Source of the DNA: Ilyomonas sp965199845
GTDB lineage: Bacteria; Bacteroidota; Bacteroidia; Chitinophagales; Chitinophagaceae
Direction: 5' to 3'
NCBI GenBank assembly: GCA_965199845.1
Contig: CBDATZ010000024.1
Span: 62,001-126,000, forward strand
DNA: 64,000 nt
Shown: positions 1 to 9,518 of the stretch, in pieces
Position numbering within the stretch: position 1 is the first letter of the stretch
How the letters are laid out: each line of letters begins with the position of its first letter
Made by a program: the position numbers and the translations under genes
Notes under the pieces: generated by a model
The model's database searches: none
Told to the model about the DNA's origin: nothing
What the model saw: only the letters and a program-made list of their open reading frames with translations

Positions 1-540
1 TGGAAAAACATATTGTATGTAAAAACTACTGCAGCCGGCGCGCAACAATCTATACAAGCAGTCCAGAAAATTTATAACAAGTACACAAGCGTTAATCCTT
101 TCACATATAGTTTTGTTGATACAAAGTTTGATGAGCTGTATAAAACAGACAACCGTACCAAAACACTGTTCAACATATTTGCAGGCATTGCCATTTTCAT
201 TTCGTGTTTAGGCTTATTGGCTTTAGCCACTTATTCAGCGCAATTGCGCACTAAAGAAATCGGCGTAAGAAAAGTATTGGGTGCAAGTGTTGCCAACATT
301 GTTGCCTTGCTCGGCAAAGATTTTATCGTGCTTGTTATCATCGCCATTATTATTGCCATTCCTGTTGGTGTTTATAGCATGAACAAATGGCTGGAAAGCT
401 TTGTTTACCGAACAGATATAAGCTATTGGCTGTTTGTTGCAGCAAGCGCTATTGCTGTAAGCATTGCTGTATTAACCATCAGTTTTCAGGCAATTAAAGC
501 CGCCATAGCAAACCCGGTGAAAAGCCTGCGGACAGAGTAA
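1..540 (+). CDS. ABC transporter permease, FtsX/MacB type (C-terminal part)
   Basis: The reading frame is open from the first base, so only the C-terminal part of the gene is in the window; a TTG at 13 is internal, not a start. What is visible is the last FtsX domain: an LFNIFAGIAIFISCLGLLAL membrane helix, the RTKEIGVRKVLGAS signature typical of MacB-like permeases, two further membrane helices and the closing AIKAAIANPVKSLRTE tail. Such permeases work with a cytoplasmic ABC ATPase in lipoprotein or peptide export; no ATPase is seen here. The next gene is a paralogue whose last 180 residues are nearly identical, so this is a tandem array of the kind common in Bacteroidota. Substrate unknown. 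Confidence 0.9.
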   Translation, partial: WKNILYVKTTAAGAQQSIQAVQKIYNKYTSVNPFTYSFVDTKFDELYKTDNRTKTLFNIFAGIAIFISCLGLLALATYSAQLRTKEIGVRKVLGASVANIVALLGKDFIVLVIIAIIIAIPVGVYSMNKWLESFVYRTDISYWLFVAASAIAVSIAVLTISFQAIKAAIANPVKSLRTE

Positions 541-632
541 TGAAATGAAATGTCAAAACTGAGACGTGAGTGAAATAGTGAAATAGTTAATTTATAAATC
601 AGGCATCAATCATACATCATAAATCAACTTCT

Positions 633-2999
633 ATGTTTAGAAATTATTTTAAAACGGCATGGCGAACCTTGGTAAAGAATAAGTTTTATTCATTCATCAA
701 TATAGCCGGTTTAACGCTTGGTTTAACAGTTGGTATTTTGATCTTATTGTGGGTACAGGATGAATACAGTTATGACAGTTTTTATAAGAATGCACCCAAT
801 ATCATCAAGCTTGAAAACATGGTTGGCACCAATACAAGCCGCCAGTTATGGACATCAACTACAGCGCCAATTGGCATATCGGCGAAGCAACAAATTCCAG
901 GCATTAAAGATGTGGTGCGTATTACAGGCAATTATTTCTATGCATTATATAAATACAAGGATAAATCGTTTAGTGATGTAAGAAATTATTTTACAGATGC
1001 ATCGTTCTTCACCATGTTCGATTTCCCTATTGTAAAAGGAAATGCAGCCAATCCTTTTCCTGATAACTATTCGGTTGTAATAACAGAAACCACAGCAAAG
1101 AAATTTTTTGGAACTGATGATGTGATTGGAAAAGTAATTACGGCAGATGACAGTGCTCATTTTAAAGTTACAGGTGTTATAAAAGACTTTCCCAGGAACG
1201 CAAGCATGAAAGGTGATATGCTTTTCCCAATGAGTTTGCTGGCACAAAAAAGATATGCCGGCAACATAAACGGAAACAATATTGATAATGATTATGCGCA
1301 GTTTGATTTTGATACTTTTCTCTTGTTACAACCCGGTTTTACATTTGATGGCTTTGCCAAAAAATTACGCGATATACATTTAAGTGTAAAGCCGGATGAT
1401 ACTGATATAGGTTATGTTTGGCTGCCGCTTTCAAAAATTCATTTATATCATAGCGATGGAAGCGAAGGCGGCGCAAGTACGGTGCGCATGTTCATGATAA
1501 TTGCGATTCTTATCTTACTTATTGCATGCATCAACTATGTAAATCTTTCCACTGCACGTTCTATGTTGCGGTCAAAAGAAGTAAGCTTACGCAAGATTGT
1601 CGGCGCTGCAAGATGGCAACTGTTCCTTCAGTTCATGGTTGAAACAGTTTTGCTTTTTGTTTTCGCAGTTGTAATTTCATTGATACTTGTTTATGTATTG
1701 TTGCCATTCTTCAACCAGGTTTCGGGTAAAGAGATAATTATCAAATTCGCAGATTATCATATCTGGATTGTAATACTTTCATCAATCATAGGTACACTTA
1801 TTATCTCAAGTATTTACCCGGCTATTTTATTGTCTTCATTTGAACCAATCAAAGCATTAAAAGGAAAAATATCTGCAGGCATCAGCAGCGCAATGTTCAG
1901 AGAAATATTAGTGGTTGTTCAGTTTACATTTTCTATTGTATTGATAACAGGAACAATTGTTATAGGCAACCAACTCAGGTACATTCAATCAAAACAATTG
2001 GGGTACGATAAAGAGAATGTATTAACGATGCCAATGATTCACATGGCGCCGCATCTGGATGCCATTCGTGCCGACTTATTGAAGCAACCAGGCGTTACTG
2101 ACGTTACATGGTCAAGTGGTGATATTATTGATCTTGGCGGACAAACGGGCGATAACGAATGGGATGGGAAACAAACTGGTGAAACAGTTATGCTGAACCC
2201 GATAAATGTTGACCAAAACTTTATTTCTTTTTTTAAGATGCAATTGATTGAAGGCAAAAATTTTATTGGTGATATATCTGACTCTGCACATTTTATTTTG
2301 AATGAAACCGCTGTTGCTGCCATGCGTTTGAAAAATCCGGTTGGAAAACGTATCAGGCTTTGGGAAACTACAGGAACTATTACAGGCATTGTAAAAGATT
2401 TCAACTTTCAATCGGTACGCAATAAAATAAAACCAGCTATTTTTTACAATCATCAAAAAACATACGGACATCTTTATGTAAGAACAACCGGTAAGAATTT
2501 GCCAAACGTAATTGCTGCTGCAAAAACCGAATGGAATAGATACAATGCAGACTTTTCTTTCAATTATAATTTCTTAGATGATAAATTCAAAAGCTTGTAT
2601 GAAAATGAGCAACGTACCAGTTTACTCTTCAACATATTTTCCGGCATTACCATCTTTATTTCTTGTCTTGGTTTATTTGGTTTAGCTGCGTACACGGCGC
2701 AGGTTCGTACAAAAGAAATTGGTGTAAGAAAAGTGCTGGGTTCAAGCGTATCAGGCATCATTCAGCTATTAGCCAAAGACTTTGTAAAGCTGGTTGTAAT
2801 TGCTATTGTAATTGCAACGCCTATTACGTGGTATTTAATGCATGCATGGCTGCAGAATTTCGCTTATAAAATAACCCTTGGCTGGAGTGTTTTTGTAGTT
2901 GGAGGATTGATTGCGATTATCATTGCATTAATTACCATCAGCTTTCAATCAATCAAGGCAGCACTGGCAAATCCTGTAAAGAGTTTAAGAACGGAGTAG
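633..2999 (+). CDS. ABC transporter permease, FtsX/MacB type
   Basis: Full-length 788-residue permease. The N-terminus carries the usual FKTAWRTLVKNKFYSFINI opening and the first membrane helix. A large periplasmic MacB-PCD domain follows (about residues 60-280), then the first FtsX domain with the SKEVSLRKIVGA signature (about 315-420), a second periplasmic domain (about 440-640) and the second FtsX domain with RTKEIGVRKVLGSS (about 665-785). This duplicated layout is standard for Bacteroidota MacB-like permeases. It lies 92 bases after the paralogue on the left, with a repetitive AT-rich spacer. Export role is known for the family; the substrate cannot be told. Confidence 0.92.
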   Translation: MFRNYFKTAWRTLVKNKFYSFINIAGLTLGLTVGILILLWVQDEYSYDSFYKNAPNIIKLENMVGTNTSRQLWTSTTAPIGISAKQQIPGIKDVVRITGNYFYALYKYKDKSFSDVRNYFTDASFFTMFDFPIVKGNAANPFPDNYSVVITETTAKKFFGTDDVIGKVITADDSAHFKVTGVIKDFPRNASMKGDMLFPMSLLAQKRYAGNINGNNIDNDYAQFDFDTFLLLQPGFTFDGFAKKLRDIHLSVKPDDTDIGYVWLPLSKIHLYHSDGSEGGASTVRMFMIIAILILLIACINYVNLSTARSMLRSKEVSLRKIVGAARWQLFLQFMVETVLLFVFAVVISLILVYVLLPFFNQVSGKEIIIKFADYHIWIVILSSIIGTLIISSIYPAILLSSFEPIKALKGKISAGISSAMFREILVVVQFTFSIVLITGTIVIGNQLRYIQSKQLGYDKENVLTMPMIHMAPHLDAIRADLLKQPGVTDVTWSSGDIIDLGGQTGDNEWDGKQTGETVMLNPINVDQNFISFFKMQLIEGKNFIGDISDSAHFILNETAVAAMRLKNPVGKRIRLWETTGTITGIVKDFNFQSVRNKIKPAIFYNHQKTYGHLYVRTTGKNLPNVIAAAKTEWNRYNADFSFNYNFLDDKFKSLYENEQRTSLLFNIFSGITIFISCLGLFGLAAYTAQVRTKEIGVRKVLGSSVSGIIQLLAKDFVKLVVIAIVIATPITWYLMHAWLQNFAYKITLGWSVFVVGGLIAIIIALITISFQSIKAALANPVKSLRTE

Positions 3000-3420
3000 A
3001 TGTAAGAAACACATTGTGATTTTCAAATTTGATTAAGTTAGGTATGCTTTGTCATTAATAGCGCTGTAATCCACTAAAATCAACATGTCCACTTTCTGTA
3101 TTGTGTCGAGATAACATTTACACATTTTAATAATTTGATCTTTAATGAGTGAGATGATTGGGGAATTCACTTCTCCCCTATTGTAGATGTATTATTCTGG
3201 TTTAGAATGTGAAATAATACAAATGATATGAATAGCAATGTAGAAGGTAGCGGACAGATATAAAGTAGAAAAACGGGTATTGATGTTCTCCTTTAATTGG
3301 GACATCATGGCATATAATCCACCTTTTACTCTGGTACAATTTTTAAATTTGTTGCACAAACAAGTTGGGAATAATGTTTATTTTGATGAATATATACAAC
3401 TCAATCGGTAGATATTTACT
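3000..3420. other. Intergenic region upstream of the Kdp response regulator
   Basis: This 421-base AT-rich stretch has no convincing gene. A short hairpin with GGGGA/TCCCC arms lies near 3167-3182. I looked for a sigma-54 (-24/-12) promoter in front of the response regulator and found no good match. Confidence 0.5.
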
Positions 3421-4755
3421 ATGAGTAAAATTTTGATTATAGACGACGAAGAAAAATTAAGAAGCTTGTTATCTCGTATTATAAAATTGGAAGGTTTTGA
3501 AGTTATAGAAGTAAGCAATGTAAAAGCTGGCTATAAAGCCGTTGAACGTGAGGAACCGGATGTTATCTTATGTGATGTAAAACTGCCGGATGGAAACGGC
3601 GTTGATTTCGTTACAGAAGTAAAAAAGAAACACCCGATGATTGAAGTTATTTTACTGACCGCTTATGGCAATATTCCCGATGGGATACAGGCAATGAAAA
3701 ACGGGGCTTTTGATTACATAACCAAAGGAAATGATAATGATAAAATCATTCCTTTATTATACAAAGCCATTGCGAAATCAGAACTGCAAAACAAAGTCGC
3801 TTTGCTGGAAAAACAGGTTGGCAAGAAATACAATCTTAGCAGCATTACAGGCAATTCCAAAGCAATTCTGGCTGCCAAAGAGTTAGCGCAAAAAGTAGCG
3901 CAAACAGATACGACTGTTTTGCTGACCGGCGAAACCGGTACCGGTAAAGAAGTCTTTGCGCAAGCGGTACATAACAGCAGTAAAAGAGCGGCTAAATCTT
4001 TCCTGGCGCTCAATTGCAGCGCCTTCTCAAAAGAACTGTTAGAAAGCGAAATCTTCGGTCATAAAGCCGGTGCATTTACAGGAGCTGTAAAGGATAAAAA
4101 AGGATTGATTGAAGAAGCGAACGAAGGCACTCTTTTCTTAGATGAAATTGGCGAAATGCCATTTGATTTACAAGCCAAAATGTTACGTGTATTAGAAACA
4201 TCGGAGTTCATAAAAGTCGGCGATACAAAGTCAACAAGAGTAAATGTAAGGTTCATTGCGGCTACCAACCGGAATCTGGAAGAAGAAGTAAAAGAAGGAA
4301 AATTCAGGGAAGATTTATTTTACCGGTTGAATGTGTTTGCTATCTTATTGCCACCACTAAGAGACCGTAAAACCGATATACCACTTTTTGTTCATCAATA
4401 TATTTCTCTTTTTTCTGCGAAGACGAATAAGGCAATAAAAGGCATTACCAAAGAAGCCGAAGATTTATTACAACAACAGAACTGGAAAGGCAATGTGCGC
4501 GAACTGAAGAATGTAATAGAACGGGCGGTGATACTTGCTGATGGTGATTGGATAACAATTGATAACCTGCCTTATGATTTTCGTTCTTCAGCAACAAGTA
4601 CAATTAATATTTACGATTTGAGTCTTGTAGAAAAACAGCACATTCAAAAAGTGCTTCAGCAAACAAACGGCAACAAAACAGAAACAGCCAGGTTATTAAA
4701 TATTGGTCTCACCACGCTTTATCGCAAGATGGAAGAATATAATATAGCCAAATAA
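3421..4755 (+). CDS. Sigma-54-dependent response regulator, NtrC family (kdp-linked)
   Basis: A 444-residue regulator with three domains. The receiver is at about 1-120 (acidic pair DD near residue 8, phospho-acceptor Asp52 in ILCDVKLPDG). A sigma-54 AAA+ domain spans about 140-375, with Walker A GETGTGKE, the GAFTGA loop that contacts sigma-54, and Walker B FLDEIG. A Fis-type helix-turn-helix closes the protein (TETARLLNIGLTTLYRKM). Its position at the head of the kdp genes, with no KdpE (OmpR type) anywhere in the cluster, suggests it controls kdp together with the kinase at 11746-13437. That pairing is inference from gene order. The gene ends in a strong hairpin just before the kdp leader. 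Confidence 0.93.
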   Translation: MSKILIIDDEEKLRSLLSRIIKLEGFEVIEVSNVKAGYKAVEREEPDVILCDVKLPDGNGVDFVTEVKKKHPMIEVILLTAYGNIPDGIQAMKNGAFDYITKGNDNDKIIPLLYKAIAKSELQNKVALLEKQVGKKYNLSSITGNSKAILAAKELAQKVAQTDTTVLLTGETGTGKEVFAQAVHNSSKRAAKSFLALNCSAFSKELLESEIFGHKAGAFTGAVKDKKGLIEEANEGTLFLDEIGEMPFDLQAKMLRVLETSEFIKVGDTKSTRVNVRFIAATNRNLEEEVKEGKFREDLFYRLNVFAILLPPLRDRKTDIPLFVHQYISLFSAKTNKAIKGITKEAEDLLQQQNWKGNVRELKNVIERAVILADGDWITIDNLPYDFRSSATSTINIYDLSLVEKQHIQKVLQQTNGNKTETARLLNIGLTTLYRKMEEYNIAK

Positions 4756-4782
4756 AATAAACCATATCATTTTGACAATTGA

Positions 4783-4808
4783 CCCTTTCATTTTGAAAGG
4801 GTTTTTTA
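4783..4808 (+). terminator. Rho-independent terminator or attenuator after the response regulator
   Basis: Arms CCCTTTCA and TGAAAGGG pair perfectly (8 bp) around a TTT loop and are followed by TTTTTT. It sits 28 bases after the response regulator stop and before the kdp leader, so it separates regulator and transporter transcription or could act as an attenuator. Confidence 0.8.
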
Positions 4809-4814
4809 TTTGCA

Positions 4815-4905
4815 GGCGATTGCAAATAACTGAGTGCATCGTCTCCAAAGCCATGCTCCTATTGGCTTTGAAGCTTTTATATGTTGCCTTACAAATGGCA
4901 AGGCA
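4815..4905 (+). promoter_or_regulatory. Candidate structured RNA leader of the kdp operon
   Basis: Three hairpins follow each other. The first is GGCGATTGCA (4815-4824) with TGCATCGTC (4835-4843), with one bulge and a G-U pair. The second is CAAAGCCA (4846-4853) with TGGCTTTG (4863-4870), a perfect 8 bp stem with a 9-base loop. The third is TGCCTT (4885-4890) with AAGGCA (4900-4905), also with a 9-base loop; here TGCC could instead pair with GGCA at 4897-4900. The density of stems between a terminator and the first kdp ORF suggests a regulatory leader. I do not recognise it as a known riboswitch class. Confidence 0.4.
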
Positions 4906-4940
4906 TTCCTTTTGGCAGTAAAGAAACAAAAGGTTTTATA

Positions 4941-5021
4941 ATGACAATCATTCTTATTATAAGCGGGCTTTTTCTTTTCGCAATCTTCTTTAGATCCATT
5001 CAATGGTTCGATAAAATTTAA
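4941..5021 (+). CDS. 26-residue membrane mini-protein upstream of kdpF
   Basis: An ATG-initiated ORF of 26 codons plus stop. It begins MTIILIISGLFLFAIFF and ends in the polar tail RSIQWFDKI, so it has one predicted membrane helix and a short charged end. It stops 4 bases before the kdpF start, which suggests co-translation. Its architecture (single helix, short C-terminal tail with an aromatic residue and a lysine) mirrors KdpF, so it may be a second small subunit or stabiliser of the Kdp complex. That function is inference. It is too short to rank well statistically; position and hydrophobicity are the support. Confidence 0.5.
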   Translation: MTIILIISGLFLFAIFFRSIQWFDKI

Positions 5022-5025
5022 AACT

Positions 5026-5103
5026 ATGATTTACTTATTCATCATTTCCATTTTGGTTTTTCTGTACATCTGTTATGTGCTTGTAAAGCCTGAAAAATTC
5101 TAA
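5026..5103 (+). CDS. kdpF: K(+)-transporting ATPase subunit KdpF
   Basis: A 25-residue ORF encoding one hydrophobic helix (MIYLFIISILVFLYICYVL) and the ending VKPEKF. KdpF proteins are about 25-30 residues, a single transmembrane helix with a short polar tail ending close to E-x-F, and they sit directly before kdpA, exactly as here (20 bases to kdpA). KdpF stabilises the KdpABC complex in the inner membrane. The start is fixed by the only ATG in frame. Confidence 0.9.
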   Translation: MIYLFIISILVFLYICYVLVKPEKF

Positions 5104-5123
5104 TCATTCAACATTTTATATTT

Positions 5124-6824
5124 ATGGATACACAAATTCTTGGCGTCTATGTCATGTTCATACTTACCATCCTGTTTGCTATACCATTAGGCAGATACAT
5201 TGGTAAAATTTATGAAGGAGAAAAGACATGGCTTGACCCGATACTTAACCCGATCGATAAATTATTTTTTAAAATCAGCGGTATTAAACCGGAAATAGAA
5301 ATGACCTGGCAGCAAAGTCTTGTTGCTTTATTAGTTATCAATCTTGCCTGGTTCCTGCTTTCGATGTTTGTATTAATGAACATGAGATGGCTGCCACTCA
5401 ATCCCGATGGTAATCCATCCATGACAGCAGACCTTGCATTCAATACAACAACAAGTTTCATATCTAACACCAATCTGCAACACTATTCCGGCGAAAGTGG
5501 TGTTTCTTATTTGGGACAGTTGGTGTTATTGCTATTCCAGTTTATTAGTGCAGGTATAGGCATGGCTGCCTGTGCAGTTGTATTCAAAGCATTAAAAGAA
5601 AAATCAACAGACAAGCTGGGAAACTTTTATAACTACTTTATTAAATCCTGCACCAGAGTGTTGCTGCCTCTTTCCATTGTAGTTGCCGTGTTGTTGTTAT
5701 TCAACGGTATGCCAATGACATTTGAAGGCAAAGACAAATACATCTCTTTACAAGGCGATACAATGAATGTAAGTCGCGGTCCGGCAGCCGCTATGGTTGC
5801 CATAAAACAATTGGGAACAAATGGTGGCGGCTTCTTTGGAGCTAACTCTGCACATCCGTTAGAGAACCCGAATTATGTTACCAACATTATAGAAAACATT
5901 TGCATCCTTCTCATTCCTATTGCCATGATTTTCGCATTGGGATATATAATCAAACGCAGAAGATTTGCCTGGATGATTTTTAGTGTTATGACGTTAGGTT
6001 TCCTGTTGTTATTAATTCCTTCTGTTACGCAGGAAATGCACGGCAGCAAAGCCATTGCGGATATGGGAATTCTGCAAAACCTGGGAAGTATGGAAGGTAA
6101 GGAAGTTCGTTTTGGTCCGGCGGCATCAGCATATTGGGGCATTACAACAACTTGTACATCGAATGGTTCTGTTAATGCTATGCACGACAGCTTTACGCCC
6201 CTTACCGGCATGTGCGCCATGCTGGGAATGATGATTAATTCATTTTATGGCGGGGTTGGTGTTGGCTTTTTAAACTTCTATATTTTCATAATCATTGCTG
6301 TATTTATCAGTGGTTTGATGGTGGGTAGAACACCCGAATTTTTGGGTAAAAAAATTGAAGCGAAAGAGATGAAAATTGCAGCAATCATCGCGTTGCTTCA
6401 TCCGTTTTTAATTCTTGTCGGAACGGCTGTTTCATCCTATTTATATGCACACAATCCTACTGAATATGCAGGCTGGCTGAACAATCCGGGCAATCATGGT
6501 TTTAGCGAAATGCTTTATGAGTTTACATCATCATCAGCGAATAATGGTAGCGGTTTTGAGGGCTTGGGCGATAATACACCTTTCTGGAATATTAGCTGCG
6601 GTATTATTATGTTATTAGGTCGTTATCTGCCTATTATCGGGCCTGTTGCTATTGCTGGTATTCTGGCAAAAAAGAAGTATGTGCCTGAGAGCGCAGGTAC
6701 GTTGCGAACAGATACATCAACATTCGGAATTATGGTATTTGCAGTCATTTTTATCATAGCCGCATTGTCTTTCTTTCCCGCTTTGTCATTAGGTCCGATC
6801 GCTGAATTCTTAGGAATGAAATGA
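5124..6824 (+). CDS. kdpA: Potassium-transporting ATPase subunit KdpA
   Basis: The 566-residue KdpA channel subunit (E. coli: 557), which binds and conducts potassium in the inner membrane as part of the Kdp P-type ATPase. Selectivity-filter-like loops are visible: TSFISNTNLQHYSGE (about residue 112), QLGTNGGGFFGANSAHP (about 235), TTTCTSNGSVNAMHDSFTPL (about 345), and TSSSANNGSGFEGLG (about 470). Roughly ten membrane helices alternate with these loops, as in other superfamily-of-K-transporter proteins. It follows kdpF and precedes kdpB in the normal order. Confidence 0.98.
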   Translation: MDTQILGVYVMFILTILFAIPLGRYIGKIYEGEKTWLDPILNPIDKLFFKISGIKPEIEMTWQQSLVALLVINLAWFLLSMFVLMNMRWLPLNPDGNPSMTADLAFNTTTSFISNTNLQHYSGESGVSYLGQLVLLLFQFISAGIGMAACAVVFKALKEKSTDKLGNFYNYFIKSCTRVLLPLSIVVAVLLLFNGMPMTFEGKDKYISLQGDTMNVSRGPAAAMVAIKQLGTNGGGFFGANSAHPLENPNYVTNIIENICILLIPIAMIFALGYIIKRRRFAWMIFSVMTLGFLLLLIPSVTQEMHGSKAIADMGILQNLGSMEGKEVRFGPAASAYWGITTTCTSNGSVNAMHDSFTPLTGMCAMLGMMINSFYGGVGVGFLNFYIFIIIAVFISGLMVGRTPEFLGKKIEAKEMKIAAIIALLHPFLILVGTAVSSYLYAHNPTEYAGWLNNPGNHGFSEMLYEFTSSSANNGSGFEGLGDNTPFWNISCGIIMLLGRYLPIIGPVAIAGILAKKKYVPESAGTLRTDTSTFGIMVFAVIFIIAALSFFPALSLGPIAEFLGMK

Positions 6825-6900
6825 TGCAAAAGTGAACAAATGAAAATCCAAATTGAATCTCACGTTTTACTATTTATTCTACATTTTATCTGTATTAATT

Positions 6901-8949
6901 ATGTCAAATCAACAATCAAATAAACTGTTTGAATCTGCTTTGGTAAAAGAAGCGATCAAACAATCATTCATAAAATTAAATCCGGTTCTCTTGTATCGCA
7001 ACCCGGTGATGTTTACAGTAGAAATTGGAACAGCGGTTATGTTAGCGGTATGTATCTGGATTATGTCCGGGGAAAAAGGTCAGGGCAATGTAACATACAA
7101 TCTTATTGTATTAGGCGTTCTGTTTCTTACTTTATTGTTCGCAAATTTTGCAGAAGGCATTGCAGAAGCCAGGGGCAAAGCGCAGGCAGACAGCTTGCGC
7201 AAAACAAGACAAGATACACCGGCTAAGAAAATATTTCCCGTAGGTGATATGTATATGGACGAAGTAAAAGTTGTGTCTTCTTCGCAGTTAGAATTAGGTG
7301 ATCGTTTTGTATGTGAAGCAGGTGACTTGATACCGATGGATGGTGAAATCAAAGAAGGCATTGCTACCATTGATGAAAGCGCAATCACCGGTGAAAGTGC
7401 CCCGGTTATAAGAGAAGCCGGCGGCGATAAATCTTCTGTAACCGGCGGTACCAAAGTATTGTCTGATAGAATCGTTGTTGAAGTAACTACAAAGCCAGGC
7501 GAAACATTTTTAGATAAAATGATTGCCTTGGTAGAAGGTGCATCAAGACAAAAAACGCCTAACGAAATCGCCTTAACAATTTTGCTGGCAGGCTTTACAC
7601 TTGTCTTTATCATCGTATGCGTTACACTAAAACCCTTTGGTGATTATGCCAATACACCTATCACCATTGCAGCCTTTATTTCCTTATTTGTTTGTTTAAT
7701 TCCAACCACAATCGGCGGTTTATTAAGTGCCATTGGTATTGCTGGTATGGACAGAGCATTACGTGCTAATGTAATTACCAAAAGTGGTAAAGCTGTTGAA
7801 ACGGCAGGTGACATTGATACGTTATTGCTTGATAAAACAGGAACCATAACCATCGGCAATCGTAAGGCTACACATTTCCATGTGGTAAATGGAATGAACG
7901 AAACAGAGTTCATTGAACTGGCTGCACTTAGTTCATTGGCAGATGAAACGCCCGAGGGAAAATCAATTGTTGAATTAGCATTGTCGAAAGGTGTGAATCC
8001 TAAGAAATCTTCTGATATGGAGTTCATTAGTTTTACCGCAGAGACAAGAAGTAGCGGTGTAAATGTATTGGGTGGAAGGAAGATTCGCAAAGGCGCGCAG
8101 GATGCCATTCGCAACATGGCGCTGAATACAGGAAACTCATTCCCAAAAGAAGCTGCAGATATTGTCAAATCCATTTCTGAAAACGGCGGAACGCCGCTTG
8201 TTGTTGCAGAAGACAATCAAATAAAAGGTGTTATCGAATTGCAGGATATTATTAAACCCGGCATTCAGCAACGCTTTGATCGTCTTCGCAAAATGGGCGT
8301 AAAAACAGTGATGGTAACGGGCGATAATCAGTTAACCGCAAAATACATTGCTGCCAAAGCTGGTGTTGATGATTTCATTGCAGAAGCCAGGCCGGAAGAC
8401 AAAATGAACTACATAAAAGCCGAGCAAACCGGTGGTAAATTAGTTGCTATGATGGGCGATGGAAACAACGATGCACCTGCTCTTGCGCAAGCTGATGTTG
8501 GCGTTGCCATGAACAGCGGAACACAAGCTGCAAAAGAAGCTGGTAACATGGTTGACCTCGATAACGATCCAACCAAACTGATTGAGATTGTTGAAATCGG
8601 AAAGCAGTTATTAATGACAAGAGGAACATTAACTACGTTCTCCATTGCTAACGATGTAGCGAAATATTTTGCTATTGTTCCGGCTTTGTTTATTGCTTCT
8701 GTTCCCGGTTTACAAAGCCTTAATATTATGCATTTGCATAGTCCTGAAAGTGCGATTTTATCAGCCGTTATTTTCAATGCTATTATTATTCCTGCCCTGA
8801 TTCCTTTGGCTTTGAAAGGTGTTGCATATAAGCCAATTGGAGCCAGCGCTCTGCTAAGAAGAAACCTGTTCATCTATGGGTTTGGCGGCATCATTGTGCC
8901 TTTTATCGGTATTAAAATAATTGACCTGATTGTATCTATCTGGTTTTAA
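6901..8949 (+). CDS. kdpB: Potassium-transporting ATPase ATP-binding subunit KdpB
   Basis: The catalytic P-type ATPase subunit, 682 residues from the ATG at 6901. An in-frame TTG at 6853 would add an unusual hydrophobic leader, so the ATG is preferred; family proteins are about 680 residues long. Visible motifs are the TGES actuator sequence (DESAITGESAPV), the phosphorylation motif DKTGT (Asp near residue 310), the KGAQ nucleotide-binding segment, MVTGDN, and MMGDGNNDAPAL for magnesium coordination. It couples ATP hydrolysis to potassium import through KdpA. It lies between kdpA and kdpC. Confidence 0.98.
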   Translation: MSNQQSNKLFESALVKEAIKQSFIKLNPVLLYRNPVMFTVEIGTAVMLAVCIWIMSGEKGQGNVTYNLIVLGVLFLTLLFANFAEGIAEARGKAQADSLRKTRQDTPAKKIFPVGDMYMDEVKVVSSSQLELGDRFVCEAGDLIPMDGEIKEGIATIDESAITGESAPVIREAGGDKSSVTGGTKVLSDRIVVEVTTKPGETFLDKMIALVEGASRQKTPNEIALTILLAGFTLVFIIVCVTLKPFGDYANTPITIAAFISLFVCLIPTTIGGLLSAIGIAGMDRALRANVITKSGKAVETAGDIDTLLLDKTGTITIGNRKATHFHVVNGMNETEFIELAALSSLADETPEGKSIVELALSKGVNPKKSSDMEFISFTAETRSSGVNVLGGRKIRKGAQDAIRNMALNTGNSFPKEAADIVKSISENGGTPLVVAEDNQIKGVIELQDIIKPGIQQRFDRLRKMGVKTVMVTGDNQLTAKYIAAKAGVDDFIAEARPEDKMNYIKAEQTGGKLVAMMGDGNNDAPALAQADVGVAMNSGTQAAKEAGNMVDLDNDPTKLIEIVEIGKQLLMTRGTLTTFSIANDVAKYFAIVPALFIASVPGLQSLNIMHLHSPESAILSAVIFNAIIIPALIPLALKGVAYKPIGASALLRRNLFIYGFGGIIVPFIGIKIIDLIVSIWF

Positions 8950-8959
8950 AAATTGAATT

Positions 8960-9514
8960 ATGAAACAAAATATTTTTATAGCTATCAGGCTTACGTTAGT
9001 CTGCGTGCTCATGTTTGCTGGCGTGTACACGCTTTTGATTTTAGGCTTTGCACAGGCTACGCCAAATAAAGGCAGAGGCGAAACGATCATCATAAATAAC
9101 AAAGTAGTTGGCTATGCGTTAGAAGGTCAGAAATTTACAGATGACAAGTATTTCAACAGTCGTCCTTCTGCGGTTGATTATAATGCTGCCGGTTCTGCGG
9201 GCAGTAATAAAGGACCTTCTAATCCTGATTATTTAAAAACTGTTCAAGATAGAATTGATACATTTTTAGTGCACAATCCAACAGTAAACAAATCGCAGAT
9301 TCCATCCGAATTTGTCACTGCATCAGGTAGCGGTTTAGATCCAGACATTTCACCCGCAGGTGCTTATGTACAAATCAACCGAATAGCAAAGGTTAGAAAT
9401 CTTTCTCCTGATAAAGTAAAGACACTGGTTGAATCTCACATTGAAAAAGCGTTGTTAGGTCCGGCTATTACTAATGTGCTTCAATTAAATATTGACTTAG
9501 ATAAATTGAAATAA
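8960..9514 (+). CDS. kdpC: Potassium-transporting ATPase subunit KdpC
   Basis: A 184-residue KdpC with one N-terminal membrane helix and a periplasmic domain. Family signatures are present: GYALEGQKFTDDKYFNSRPSA, ASGSGLDPDISPAGAYVQI and VNxLVE-like TLVESHIE. KdpC is a chaperone-like subunit of the KdpFABC complex needed for assembly and ATP use. The start lies 10 bases after kdpB and the next ORF begins 4 bases after its stop, so the operon continues. Confidence 0.97.
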   Translation: MKQNIFIAIRLTLVCVLMFAGVYTLLILGFAQATPNKGRGETIIINNKVVGYALEGQKFTDDKYFNSRPSAVDYNAAGSAGSNKGPSNPDYLKTVQDRIDTFLVHNPTVNKSQIPSEFVTASGSGLDPDISPAGAYVQINRIAKVRNLSPDKVKTLVESHIEKALLGPAITNVLQLNIDLDKLK

Positions 9515-9518
9515 ACAG

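Noticed and set aside
4797..4813. GG-N10-GC spacing resembling a sigma-54 promoter in front of kdp
   Set aside because: It overlaps the terminator T-run and lacks the TGGCAC part of the -24 element, so the match is likely chance.
6853..6900. Upstream TTG start for KdpB
   Set aside because: The added residues are not typical of KdpB, while the ATG at 6901 matches the family N-terminus.
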